Shown: in pieces, positions 9,976 through 18,443 of the stretch
How positions within the stretch are numbered: position 1 is the stretch's first letter
Layout: every line of letters begins with the position of its first letter
NCBI GenBank assembly: GCA_015056905.1
Contig: SVFI01000002.1
Span: 170,916 to 234,915, forward strand
From: Lachnospiraceae bacterium
GTDB taxonomy: Bacteria; Bacillota; Clostridia; Lachnospirales; Lachnospiraceae
Direction: 5' to 3'
Length of the DNA: 64,000 nucleotides
Program-made: the position numbers and the translations under genes
The notes under the pieces: model-generated
Databases searched by the model: none
What the model saw: only the letters and a program-made list of their open reading frames with translations
Told to the model about the DNA's origin: nothing

Positions 9976-11442
9976 CTAATATACGATAACACAACCGATT
10001 AAATTGATATCATGCTGTGCACATATCTCTATTTCTTTTTTAACTTCTGTATAAAGAGATGCTTCCGCTTTCTCTATCATAACCAAATGCCCGATTTGAA
10101 CCATTCTCTGCAGCGCCTCAGCATTATACAGAACAGAATCAGACCATACAAGTTCAATATCGTCATTATTTAATTTCTCAGCAATTGCTTCCATTACCTT
10201 CTTCTCTTCATTGCCACAAACAGCGCCCGCAAACATAACCTGCTTACTGTCTGCTTTTTGAGCAGCAATGCGGATATTCGCCGCTATCATTTCAAGCGCC
10301 TCTTCACGCTCAAAATAACGCTGATTAAAATGTCTTATTTTCAGGAAAAATTTGTCAACAAATGCAAACCATTTCTTTTTATTCGCATCATATGACGGTA
10401 CGCTGCCAAGTAATTTATTCTTGAAGATTTTCTCGAAGTCATCTTCCAAACGCAATTTTCCTGCAAACAAATAAACAACTACCCATACAGCAAAAGCAAT
10501 AAAAGCGCCTCCCAAAAAGCCGATTATCAAATACTTCACATCAACTTTCGCCGTAGGTGTTACTTTCGGTTCGCTAACTGCCGCTTCACCGGATTCCTTG
10601 CATCCTTCTTCCTGCTCTTTATTCAACACGTTAATGTATGTTTTCTGATTATTGTTAAACTTATCTAAGATAGGCGCTAATCCTATTCCACATGCGTAAC
10701 ATCTGTCTACACTCTCTTTTTGTTCGACTAAAAGTTCAGGACTGTTCGTTTTATACACAACATCCTGAAGCAATACAATTTCATGCTCGCCAAACATGCT
10801 GTTCACGTTTGCTTTATTATCTTCAACCGCTTTTTTAACAATTTCTTTCAATTGCATACATGTATCTTCATCTTGCGCACGCACATATATAGAAAAGACA
10901 CCTGCAGCTTTATCCGTGTCACTTGTCTCCGTATTATCAATCAGTTCCATTGCATACGGTTTTACATTCTCATCTGCAATGACATTCTTTATCTGCTTTG
11001 CAAACTCCTCCGTCTGAACAACAGCATTGTAAGCTTCAACCATTGCAACAATATTGTTGTTTCCTTCAATCACCGGATACTCCACAACATAACCGTTCTC
11101 AACATAATAGCTGATTTCACCTTCGAAAAAACTATTCGAGTTCATCTGCATAAGCGGAGAATACTCATTGTAATTACACATTTCTTCATATATTTGTACA
11201 TATTCAAGATAGGTATTAACCGCCTGAAGTTCTTCATACGTCAGATTGTTTCTTAAATCTTCCGCAGTAACTTGACTTGTGACACCACTCTGTTCTGCTA
11301 CTTTAGCACTTTTGTAATAACCAAATCCACCTGCTAAGAGTGCAAAAATAACAGCCCAAAGCAGAATACTTCTCCACTTCAGACAAACGGCCCAAAACAT
11401 GTCCCATAAATTAATTTCTCTTTCTGCAAAATTGTTTTCCAT
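9976..11442 (-). CDS. Wzz/chain-length determinant protein with a C-terminal degenerate BY-kinase-like domain
   Basis: N-terminal INLWDMFWAVCLKWRSILLWAVIFALLAGG, second TM ~aa 305-325; C-terminal region LEMIAANIRIAAQ...VMFAGAVCGNEEKK...LIGCVIVY. Confidence 0.8.
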   Translation of the reverse strand: MENNFAEREINLWDMFWAVCLKWRSILLWAVIFALLAGGFGYYKSAKVAEQSGVTSQVTAEDLRNNLTYEELQAVNTYLEYVQIYEEMCNYNEYSPLMQMNSNSFFEGEISYYVENGYVVEYPVIEGNNNIVAMVEAYNAVVQTEEFAKQIKNVIADENVKPYAMELIDNTETSDTDKAAGVFSIYVRAQDEDTCMQLKEIVKKAVEDNKANVNSMFGEHEIVLLQDVVYKTNSPELLVEQKESVDRCYACGIGLAPILDKFNNNQKTYINVLNKEQEEGCKESGEAAVSEPKVTPTAKVDVKYLIIGFLGGAFIAFAVWVVVYLFAGKLRLEDDFEKIFKNKLLGSVPSYDANKKKWFAFVDKFFLKIRHFNQRYFEREEALEMIAANIRIAAQKADSKQVMFAGAVCGNEEKKVMEAIAEKLNNDDIELVWSDSVLYNAEALQRMVQIGHLVMIEKAEASLYTEVKKEIEICAQHDINLIGCVIVY

Positions 11443-11495
11443 TCTTTTTCTCCTTCAAATCACAAATACCGCGTATATCGCAATCTCCGTAAATT

Positions 11496-12920
11496 CTATT
11501 TTGCTCCTCTTCCAAACAGCACAACTCCTACTGTCTGGAACAATATTTTAAAATCCAATGTCAGTGACCAGTGGTCGATATAATCAAGATCCATTTTTAC
11601 CACATCTTCAAATTCTGTTACCTTGCCGCGGCCCTTAACCTGCCACATACCGGTAAGTCCCGGCGTAATACTCATTCTTCTGCGGAAATGGTTGCTGTAC
11701 TGCTCAAACTCATCCTCAGTCGGCGGTCTTGTTCCCACAAGACTCATGTCTCCTTTGAGCACATTAAAGAACTGAGGGAATTCATCGATACTTGTTTTAC
11801 GGATGAAACGCCCCACTTTTGTGATACGCGGATCATTTTCCATCTTAAACATCAGCCCGTCAGACATCTCATTCTGTGCCGCAAGTTCTTTTTTCCGTTC
11901 CTCTGCATCGATATACATAGAGCGGAATTTGAGAATCTTAAATCGTCTTCCGTTCTTTCCGATACGGGTCTGCGCAAAAAATACCGGTCCTCTGGACTCT
12001 ATCTTAATCGCCAAAGCCACAAACGGTGTCAGCAGTATCGTAAACAGGCTTCCCACCAATCCGCCGAGAATATCAATCAAACGCTTGATAAGCATTCGCC
12101 GATAATCGAAATACTGCATAGAGAACGTCATAACCGCATAGCCTGCAAAATCACCTGCTGTTTTGCCGGAAAGATTGAGTTCCTTCATCTCCACATTGTA
12201 ATGGCACACTACGCCCATCGTCTGGAAATCGAGGATGTAGGAACGCACTTCCTTGGCCGGAATGCCCGGGAGATACATAAACACCTGATCAAGCGGCATC
12301 TGCCTTGAAACTTCAAAAAGGTCATGCTTGCCCGCCACTACAGGAATTCCCATAATCTCTTCCCCTTCGAAATCCGAGTCGAGAATTGCTATGGACGTCA
12401 CCTCATAGTTCCACGGTTTGGAAGCGAGAATGCGCTTAATCAGCTCTTCCGCATAATCGCCCTCCGTCACAACCATAACCTTATCACTGCTGTTACTCTT
12501 TTGATAATAGCGGAGCATAAAGCTTTTGAAAGCACAATGCGCCCCCATCGTATATAGGAGATTCGCGACCGCAAAGTAACCGAACGTCAATCGCGAGTAA
12601 TCTCCCGCCACATGTGTAATATACATGATGCATGCCACCGCTGCCATCATAACAATGTCGTATTTCACAATTGCAACAAACTCGACAAAAACACCACGTT
12701 TAAAAAATCCTCTGTTCCAATCTGCAAGGACGTTATAAAGCAAACTGAACAGCATCATATAAATCCCAACCGTATAATGCACCTGCATGGAAAGCGCCTG
12801 CTGCACGTTTCCAAATCGCAAAACAAGAGCCGTCACCAGTGCCGCAATCACGCACAGCAAATCAATCAATATTAAACTGTATGTCTCTAAAAGTCTTCCC
12901 TTTCGATTAATCGCCTGCAT
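11496..12920 (-). CDS. exopolysaccharide biosynthesis polyprenyl glycosylphosphotransferase (initiating sugar transferase)
   Basis: KRLIDILGGLVGSLFTILLTP...GPVFFAQTRIGKNGRRFKILKFRSMY...LVGTRPPTEDEFEQY. Confidence 0.95.
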   Translation of the reverse strand: MQAINRKGRLLETYSLILIDLLCVIAALVTALVLRFGNVQQALSMQVHYTVGIYMMLFSLLYNVLADWNRGFFKRGVFVEFVAIVKYDIVMMAAVACIMYITHVAGDYSRLTFGYFAVANLLYTMGAHCAFKSFMLRYYQKSNSSDKVMVVTEGDYAEELIKRILASKPWNYEVTSIAILDSDFEGEEIMGIPVVAGKHDLFEVSRQMPLDQVFMYLPGIPAKEVRSYILDFQTMGVVCHYNVEMKELNLSGKTAGDFAGYAVMTFSMQYFDYRRMLIKRLIDILGGLVGSLFTILLTPFVALAIKIESRGPVFFAQTRIGKNGRRFKILKFRSMYIDAEERKKELAAQNEMSDGLMFKMENDPRITKVGRFIRKTSIDEFPQFFNVLKGDMSLVGTRPPTEDEFEQYSNHFRRRMSITPGLTGMWQVKGRGKVTEFEDVVKMDLDYIDHWSLTLDFKILFQTVGVVLFGRGAK

Positions 12921-12943
12921 CGTTTCTTAAGTCTCCCCTGAAT

Positions 12944-13825
12944 TTATACCGTACGAAGTTTCTTTCTCTGCGCCTCTTCGCTCTCTGACATATATTTCAC
13001 ACCGTCACCGAGCGCTTCGTATACATTCTGGATACGCTTGTTGAGCATGTCCATCGCATGCACTTCCAAACTCGCCTTGTGATCGCTTCCCCACATGCTG
13101 TGTGACAGAGTTACATGTCTCTCAATCACGCAGGCTCCGAGTACTGCTGCAGCAATCGAAGGCTCCAGGTTCTCTTCGTGTCCGCTGTAACCGACGAGAC
13201 AATCAAATCTGTTTCGAAGTGTCTCAATCATACGGAGATTCAAATCTTTGACCGGTGCAGGATATGCACTGTTCGTATGAAGTAAGATATAATCTCCGTG
13301 CCCGTACTTCTCAAGCACTTCCACCGCATGGTCTACTTCTTCCATCGTTGTCATACCGGTGGAAAGAATCACAGGCTTACCTGATTTGGCAGCCTCCGCA
13401 ATCATCTCATCCCTGCCGTTGGAGGCACTTGCCACCTTGATATACGGAATGTCGTAATTTAATAAAAACTCAAGACTCGGCATATCCCACGGAGACGCAC
13501 TCCATGTCATACCCTTATCCTTACAGTAAGCATCGATAATGTCGTACTGCTCTTTCTCAAATTCTACTCTGTATTTGTACTCAAGATAAGTCATCTCACC
13601 CCATGGTGTGGAGCGCGGAACTTTTTTCTGTTCCTCCGGAACCGCAAGCTCCGGTGTTCTCTTCTGGAACTTGACATTATGCCAACCCGTCGCGTTCGCC
13701 GCATCCATAAGCTTCTTTGCAATGTCAATGTCGCCGTTGTGATTAATTCCTATCTCCGCAATCATATACGGACGACTCGTTTCATTTACGATATAATTTC
13801 CGATTTTAATCTCTTTGTTTGCCAT
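12944..13825 (-). CDS. N-acetylneuraminate synthase family protein (NeuB domain only, no SAF domain visible)
   Basis: MIAEIGINHNGDIDIAKKLMDAA, VKFQKRTPE, VILSTGMTTMEEV, GYSGHE motifs; ends right after the TIM-barrel. Confidence 0.9.
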   Translation of the reverse strand: MANKEIKIGNYIVNETSRPYMIAEIGINHNGDIDIAKKLMDAANATGWHNVKFQKRTPELAVPEEQKKVPRSTPWGEMTYLEYKYRVEFEKEQYDIIDAYCKDKGMTWSASPWDMPSLEFLLNYDIPYIKVASASNGRDEMIAEAAKSGKPVILSTGMTTMEEVDHAVEVLEKYGHGDYILLHTNSAYPAPVKDLNLRMIETLRNRFDCLVGYSGHEENLEPSIAAAVLGACVIERHVTLSHSMWGSDHKASLEVHAMDMLNKRIQNVYEALGDGVKYMSESEEAQRKKLRTV

Positions 13826-13908
13826 GATGTTCTCCTTATTTATTTTAGAGCATTATCTATTACATTTTACACCCAAACCATAGTATTTGTAAAGCAAACG
13901 AAAAATAA

Positions 13909-13947
13909 AAATACCTGTCTGTGTAGTCGCCCCGCAGACAGGTATTT
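13909..13947 (-). terminator. intrinsic terminator downstream of the Spo0A-like gene
   Basis: aaatacctgtctg / cagacaggtattt perfect 13-bp inverted repeat with T-rich flanks. Confidence 0.8.
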
Positions 13948-13956
13948 AAATCAAAA

Positions 13957-14352
13957 CTATTTATATTCTTTTCTCGGGTAATCCCCTGAATAATGCATCT
14001 GCACTTCATCTGCGAGTCTTGCAATATACTCGCTGTTCGTAGGCCTTCCTTTGCCCGTAGCTGCAGAAAATCCAAACATCTCTTCCATCGCATCCATGTT
14101 GCCGCGCTGCCATGAAACTTCTATCGCATTCCGAATCGCCCTTTCCACTTTCTGTCCTGTCGTTTTAAACTGTTTAGCGATATCCGGGTACAGCAGTTTT
14201 GTCACGCTGCTTACCATCTCCATATCATCTGATGTCATAAGCACTGCAGTCCTTATGTAATGATATCCTTTCAGATGTGCAGGAACTCCCAGCTCCAGCA
14301 TCATTTTAGTTACATAGCTTCTCTTACTACGCGTTTCGTCATTATTTTTCAT
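13957..14352 (-). CDS. stand-alone Spo0A C-terminal (effector) domain-like DNA-binding protein
   Basis: LGVPAHLKGYHYIRTAV...SVTKLLYPDIAKQFKTTGQKVERAIRNAIEVSWQRGNMDAMEEMFGFSAATGKGRPTNSEYIARLADEVQ matches the Spo0A effector domain; no receiver domain. Confidence 0.92.
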   Translation of the reverse strand: MKNNDETRSKRSYVTKMMLELGVPAHLKGYHYIRTAVLMTSDDMEMVSSVTKLLYPDIAKQFKTTGQKVERAIRNAIEVSWQRGNMDAMEEMFGFSAATGKGRPTNSEYIARLADEVQMHYSGDYPRKEYK

Positions 14353-14408
14353 TGTGCACCTTCTGTCTATGAATTATTATGAAATGGATTTTCATGCGAC
14401 TAAAACAT

Positions 14409-14463
14409 ATCATATTCTCTTTTTTTCGATATGTCTAATCATTTTCATCGACAAAATTCGACT
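14409..14463 (-). promoter_or_regulatory. putative sigma-A promoter (TAGACA-N17-TATGAT) with three one-mismatch Spo0A-box-like heptamers
   Basis: Minus strand: TAGACA at 14437-14432, TATGAT at 14414-14409; heptamers AGTCGAA (14463-14457), TGTCGAT (14453-14447), TATCGAA (14431-14425) versus consensus TGTCGAA. Confidence 0.55.
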
Positions 14464-14471
14464 CCGGACGA

Positions 14472-15560
14472 TTACAAGAAACTTTCCAAACCTTTCTCCG
14501 CCAGCATATCCACTATTTTTTTGACATCCTGCGCCCTGTTTTTATCGCAGATTAAAATTGCATCTTTTTCCTGCACAACAATCACATCCCGGATTCCTAT
14601 TGTCGCAATCATCTTGTCGGTTCCGTATAAAATACAATTCATTGTGTCAATATTTACCTGCTCGCCGTAAACAACATTCCCATTCTCATCCGCCGGTTTC
14701 ATGATGCTGAGCATATCCAAACTTCCGATGTCATTCCATCCGAAATCACCGGCGATCATAATGACATCCCGGCTCCGTTCCATAATTCCGTAGTCAATAG
14801 AAATCTTCGGGATTTCAGGATAAATTTTTTGGATAACATCCGCTTCCTGCGGTGTTCCCATCGCCTCACCGATTCTTGTCAGGCACTCATAAATATCCGG
14901 CAAAAGTTCTTCAAATTTCTTAAGAATCGTAGATGCTTTCCAGATAAACATTCCGCTGTTCCATGCATAGTTCCCGCTCGCAAGATAATCTTTCGCTGTC
15001 TCTTCATCCGGCTTTTCGACAAATTCTTTCACTTTGCGGTACTGCTTTCCGCTCTCACCAACCATTACCCCGTCGCCGCTTTCCGTGCAGATATATCCAT
15101 ACCCCGTCGCCGGAAAAGTCGGCTCAATCCCGATCGTAACGAGCATATCCGTTTCCTCTGCCGCCGTGATAGCTGCATCCATAACGCGTGTAAACTCCTC
15201 CGTATCCTTTACAAACTGATCGGATGGGAGGATACACATAATACCGTCTTCATATTTTTTCACGATTTCCATCGCCGCATATCCGATGCAGGCAGCTGTA
15301 TTTCTCGCCGCCGGTTCCGCAAGAATGCGCTCCGGTGCCATTCTTCCTGCCGTCTCCGTTTTCATAAGCTTCGCCTGTGTCTCGTTCGTTACGATAAAAA
15401 TATTTTCTTTTCCGACAGAAGACGCAATACGGTCAATCGTCTCATTGACCATAATATCCTTCCCGCTCAGATTTAAAAGCTGTTTCGGGCGTTCCTTCCG
15501 ACTCAAAGGCCAGAATCTGGTGCCGCCACCGCCCGCCATAATTACACCGTATGTTTTCAT
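14472..15560 (-). CDS. manC: mannose-1-phosphate guanylyltransferase
   Basis: MAGGGGTRFWPLSRKERPKQLLNL and FVEKPDEETA motifs. Confidence 0.93.
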   Translation of the reverse strand: MKTYGVIMAGGGGTRFWPLSRKERPKQLLNLSGKDIMVNETIDRIASSVGKENIFIVTNETQAKLMKTETAGRMAPERILAEPAARNTAACIGYAAMEIVKKYEDGIMCILPSDQFVKDTEEFTRVMDAAITAAEETDMLVTIGIEPTFPATGYGYICTESGDGVMVGESGKQYRKVKEFVEKPDEETAKDYLASGNYAWNSGMFIWKASTILKKFEELLPDIYECLTRIGEAMGTPQEADVIQKIYPEIPKISIDYGIMERSRDVIMIAGDFGWNDIGSLDMLSIMKPADENGNVVYGEQVNIDTMNCILYGTDKMIATIGIRDVIVVQEKDAILICDKNRAQDVKKIVDMLAEKGLESFL

Positions 15561-15661
15561 GACTTTTACCTCGTTTCATTTTTGTTGTTTTTATAATTGT
15601 GATTTTTCTAAAAATAGGATATACTAATTGTGGTTGAAATGCAAACAAATGAGGGTTTATC

Positions 15662-16114
15662 ATGAATTATTTTGAACAGGTATTACAGAATCAGATTTTG
15701 ATCAATGCCGTTATCGGTTGGTTTTGTGCACAGGTACTGAAAACCATCACGCATCTGATTGTCTACAAAAAATTAGTTTTGGAGCGACTGATTGGCGACG
15801 GCGGAATGCCGAGTGCACACTCAGCCACGGTCTGTGCTCTCGCCACAACAATTTTTATCAATGTCGGCCCGGCGAGCACAGAATTTGCCATCGCCGCCAT
15901 TTTAGCTATCATCGTTATGCACGATGCCTGTGGTGTCCGCCTCGAAACCGGAAAGCAGGCACAGATTTTAAATGAGATGATGGAAATTTTCGAAAGTATG
16001 AGCAACACTTCCCTTACAACAGAGGAAAAACTCAAAGAATTTGTCGGTCATACGAAGCTTCAGGTTTTCATGGGTGCCCTGCTCGGTATCGGAATCGCTA
16101 TTCTACTCGGATAA
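15662..16114 (+). CDS. divergent PAP2 family protein (DUF212/YuiD-like)
   Basis: GDGGMPSAHSATVCALAT...DACGVRLETGKQAQILNEM. Confidence 0.9.
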   Translation: MNYFEQVLQNQILINAVIGWFCAQVLKTITHLIVYKKLVLERLIGDGGMPSAHSATVCALATTIFINVGPASTEFAIAAILAIIVMHDACGVRLETGKQAQILNEMMEIFESMSNTSLTTEEKLKEFVGHTKLQVFMGALLGIGIAILLG

Positions 16115-16151
16115 ATACCAATTTTTCGGCATTTTGCACAAAGCTTTTCTA

Positions 16152-16179
16152 TTGACTTGTATTATTTGCAAGATATAAT
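16152..16179 (+). promoter_or_regulatory. putative sigma-A promoter for the PD-(D/E)XK gene
   Basis: TTGACT (16152-16157) - 16 bp - TATAAT (16174-16179). Confidence 0.6.
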
Positions 16180-16202
16180 TGTCTATATCATTTATATTAT
16201 GT

Positions 16203-16225
16203 CGCATCCGCATCCTGCGGATGCG
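16203..16225 (+). other. perfect 10-bp GC-rich hairpin in the predicted 5' leader
   Basis: cgcatccgca-tcc-tgcggatgcg followed by caatcttttta. Confidence 0.75.
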
Positions 16226-16295
16226 CAATCTTTTTACATTTCAATTTTCTTTTTACACCACAATTTATAAACACATATTTTTTTGGAGGTAGCTT

Positions 16296-17447
16296 ATGAA
16301 TCAATTCCAATCACTATTTTCTGCCATACGGGAACGTGACGAGATTCTCGAAGAAATTAAAAGAAAACCTGCTTTATCGAATTCCTTTAACAAAATGTCA
16401 AAAGCGAACCAGGAACGCTTTTTAGAGCTATGTGGCGGCGCAAAGGGTCTGCGCATTTTGAGCGACCCCTTTTTCAAAGAAATCATGAATCCCGAATATA
16501 CACCCGGGCGCGTAGAAAGTTTTCTTTCCTGCATTCTTAATCAAAATGTGAAAATTCTGCAAGTTCTTCCAAATGATTCTGTCCGAATTGCATCGGAAGC
16601 AACCCTTTTGATTACGGACATTGTCGTGGAACTGGAAGACGGCAGTATCGTCAATATTGAAATCCAACGGATCGGTTATATGTTTCCCGGGGAGAGGGCC
16701 GCATGTTATTCCGCGGATATGCTTCTCCGGCAATACAAGCGCATTCGCGAAAACCGGGGCAAAAAATTTTTATATAAAGATGTAAAACCGGTGTACACCA
16801 TCGTTCTATTTGAAAAAAGTCCATCTGAATTCCATATTTTCCCTAAAAATTATATCCACTACATAGAACCCCGTTCCGACACCGGTATCAAACTGAATCT
16901 GCTCCAGAAATACATTTTTGTTTCGCTTGACATCTTCAAAAAAAAGGGGCAAAATGAAGCCATCAAAGATGAGTTGGAAGCATGGTTGACATTTTTCAGC
17001 ACCGACCATCCACAACGGATTGAACATTTGCTTGATAATTACCCATACTTCACTTCTTTGTATACTGATATTTATAATTTATGCATGAATACAGAGAGGA
17101 TGATGGAAGTGTTCTCTAAAGAATTGCAATTAATTGATGAAAATACAGTCCAATATATGATGGACGAGCTTCAAACGGAGCTTGATGCACGCAGAGCTGA
17201 GCTTGATGCACGCAAAGCCGAACTCGATGCAAGCAAAGCCGAACTCGATGCAAGCAAAGCCGAACTCGATGCACGCAAAGCCGAACTCGATGCACGCAAA
17301 GCCGAACTCGATGCACGCAAAGCCGAACTCGACACCAAAAATACAGAAATCGATACACAGAGGCAAACCATCTCAGAACAGCGTCTCGCTCTCGAAGAAA
17401 AAGACCGTCTCATACAACAGCTTCAGGAACAACTGCAAAAACAATAA
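16296..17447 (+). CDS. PD-(D/E)XK nuclease / Rpn-like transposase-family protein with C-terminal heptad repeats
   Basis: LLITDIVVELEDGSIVNIEIQRIGY (D...ExQ core); SADMLLRQY; coiled-coil tail. Confidence 0.85.
   Translation: MNQFQSLFSAIRERDEILEEIKRKPALSNSFNKMSKANQERFLELCGGAKGLRILSDPFFKEIMNPEYTPGRVESFLSCILNQNVKILQVLPNDSVRIASEATLLITDIVVELEDGSIVNIEIQRIGYMFPGERAACYSADMLLRQYKRIRENRGKKFLYKDVKPVYTIVLFEKSPSEFHIFPKNYIHYIEPRSDTGIKLNLLQKYIFVSLDIFKKKGQNEAIKDELEAWLTFFSTDHPQRIEHLLDNYPYFTSLYTDIYNLCMNTERMMEVFSKELQLIDENTVQYMMDELQTELDARRAELDARKAELDASKAELDASKAELDARKAELDARKAELDARKAELDTKNTEIDTQRQTISEQRLALEEKDRLIQQLQEQLQKQ
17178..17324 (+). repeat. 21-bp tandem repeat, 7 units, encoding ELDA(R/S)(R/K)A heptads
   Basis: Repeated gaactcgatgcacgcaaagcc and variants; read directly from sequence and translation. 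Confidence 0.95.
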
Positions 17448-17450
17448 TCA

Positions 17451-17481
17451 AAAAGGACAGCTCCCTAAAAGCTGTCCTTTT
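17451..17481. terminator. bidirectional intrinsic terminator between convergent genes
   Basis: aaaaggacagct-ccctaaa-agctgtcctttt. Confidence 0.9.
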
Positions 17482-17492
17482 CTCATTCTTCT

Positions 17493-18425
17493 CTATTCCT
17501 CTCCGGATTTCTTAATTTCATCAATCAGATACGGCGGACGGTTGCGCGACGCATCCAACGCTCTCCACACATATTCGCCGAGAATTCCCATCATCAGCAT
17601 CATCACACCGAACGAAAACAGCACAACGCACATAAGCGATGCCCAGCCGAGAATCGGTGTTCCGACCGTAAACTTCTCAACCACAACATAAACCATCATC
17701 AGCACAGCAGCAATCGCATACGCCACGCCGAGGCCCGACATGAATCGAATCGGAAAATACGAAAAACTCATCATGGAATCAAGCACAAGTTTAATCTTCT
17801 TGGCAAGTGTCCATCTGGATTTTCCGATTTCACGGTCACGTCTGTGGAAATATATCTCATCCGTCTTAAATCCTGCCCAGAGCACCTGCAACGTGAGGGA
17901 AGAATTCTTCTCATCGAGGCGCTCGAGCACCTCAATCACCTGTCTGTCCACAAGGTAGCAATCACAGCCGCCTACCGGCATTCTTTTTTCCACAAATTTA
18001 TGAATCAGCACATAATATAAATGTGCAAATGCCTTTTTAATAATATTTTCATCGCGCTCTTTGCGAACCGCAAGCACGACCTTATTTCCCTTTTTCCAGC
18101 TCTCATACATCTCAAGAATAATCTCGGAATCTTCCTGGAGATCCGCCTGTTTGGTCACGGCACAGTCGCCGGTACAAACAGACAATCCAGCCAAAAGAGC
18201 CGCGTGTTCACCGAAGTTGCGCGAAAGCTTGACACACTGCACATTCGGATCCATTCCTTTGATTTCATTCATGATTTCCCACGAATTATCCCCGGAACCG
18301 TCATCGACAAACACAAGCTCGTAATCTCCGAGTTTGCCGAGAATCTTCTCTTTCATGTCTTCGTATAAAAGCATAAGCGTATCGGAGTTATAATACACCG
18401 GTACTACAATCGAAATTTTACTCAT
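17493..18425 (-). CDS. GT2 glycosyltransferase, DPM1/GtrB-like with two C-terminal TM segments
   Basis: ISIVVPVYYNSDTLMLLYEDM, VDDGSGDNSWEIM, C-terminal TM pair. Confidence 0.92.
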   Translation of the reverse strand: MSKISIVVPVYYNSDTLMLLYEDMKEKILGKLGDYELVFVDDGSGDNSWEIMNEIKGMDPNVQCVKLSRNFGEHAALLAGLSVCTGDCAVTKQADLQEDSEIILEMYESWKKGNKVVLAVRKERDENIIKKAFAHLYYVLIHKFVEKRMPVGGCDCYLVDRQVIEVLERLDEKNSSLTLQVLWAGFKTDEIYFHRRDREIGKSRWTLAKKIKLVLDSMMSFSYFPIRFMSGLGVAYAIAAVLMMVYVVVEKFTVGTPILGWASLMCVVLFSFGVMMLMMGILGEYVWRALDASRNRPPYLIDEIKKSGEE

Positions 18426-18443
18426 CTGTTTCTTCCTGTCTCT

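Noticed and set aside
11571-12308. 245-aa plus-strand ORF opposite the glycosylphosphotransferase gene
   Set aside because: Antisense to a gene with clear family motifs; composition (His/Arg/Ile rich) typical of shadow ORFs.
14829-15476. 215-aa plus-strand ORF opposite manC
   Set aside because: Shadow ORF of a well-supported gene; no plausible protein motifs.
17178-17324. CRISPR array
   Set aside because: Units are contiguous 21-mers in frame within a gene, with no unique spacers and no cas genes.
17116-17413. Three antisense ORFs of ~80 aa with repeated CIEFGFA / VRLCVHR / SSSALRA units
   Set aside because: Mirror images of the 21-bp repeat in the sense gene; any 21-bp repeat without stops gives long open frames in all phases.
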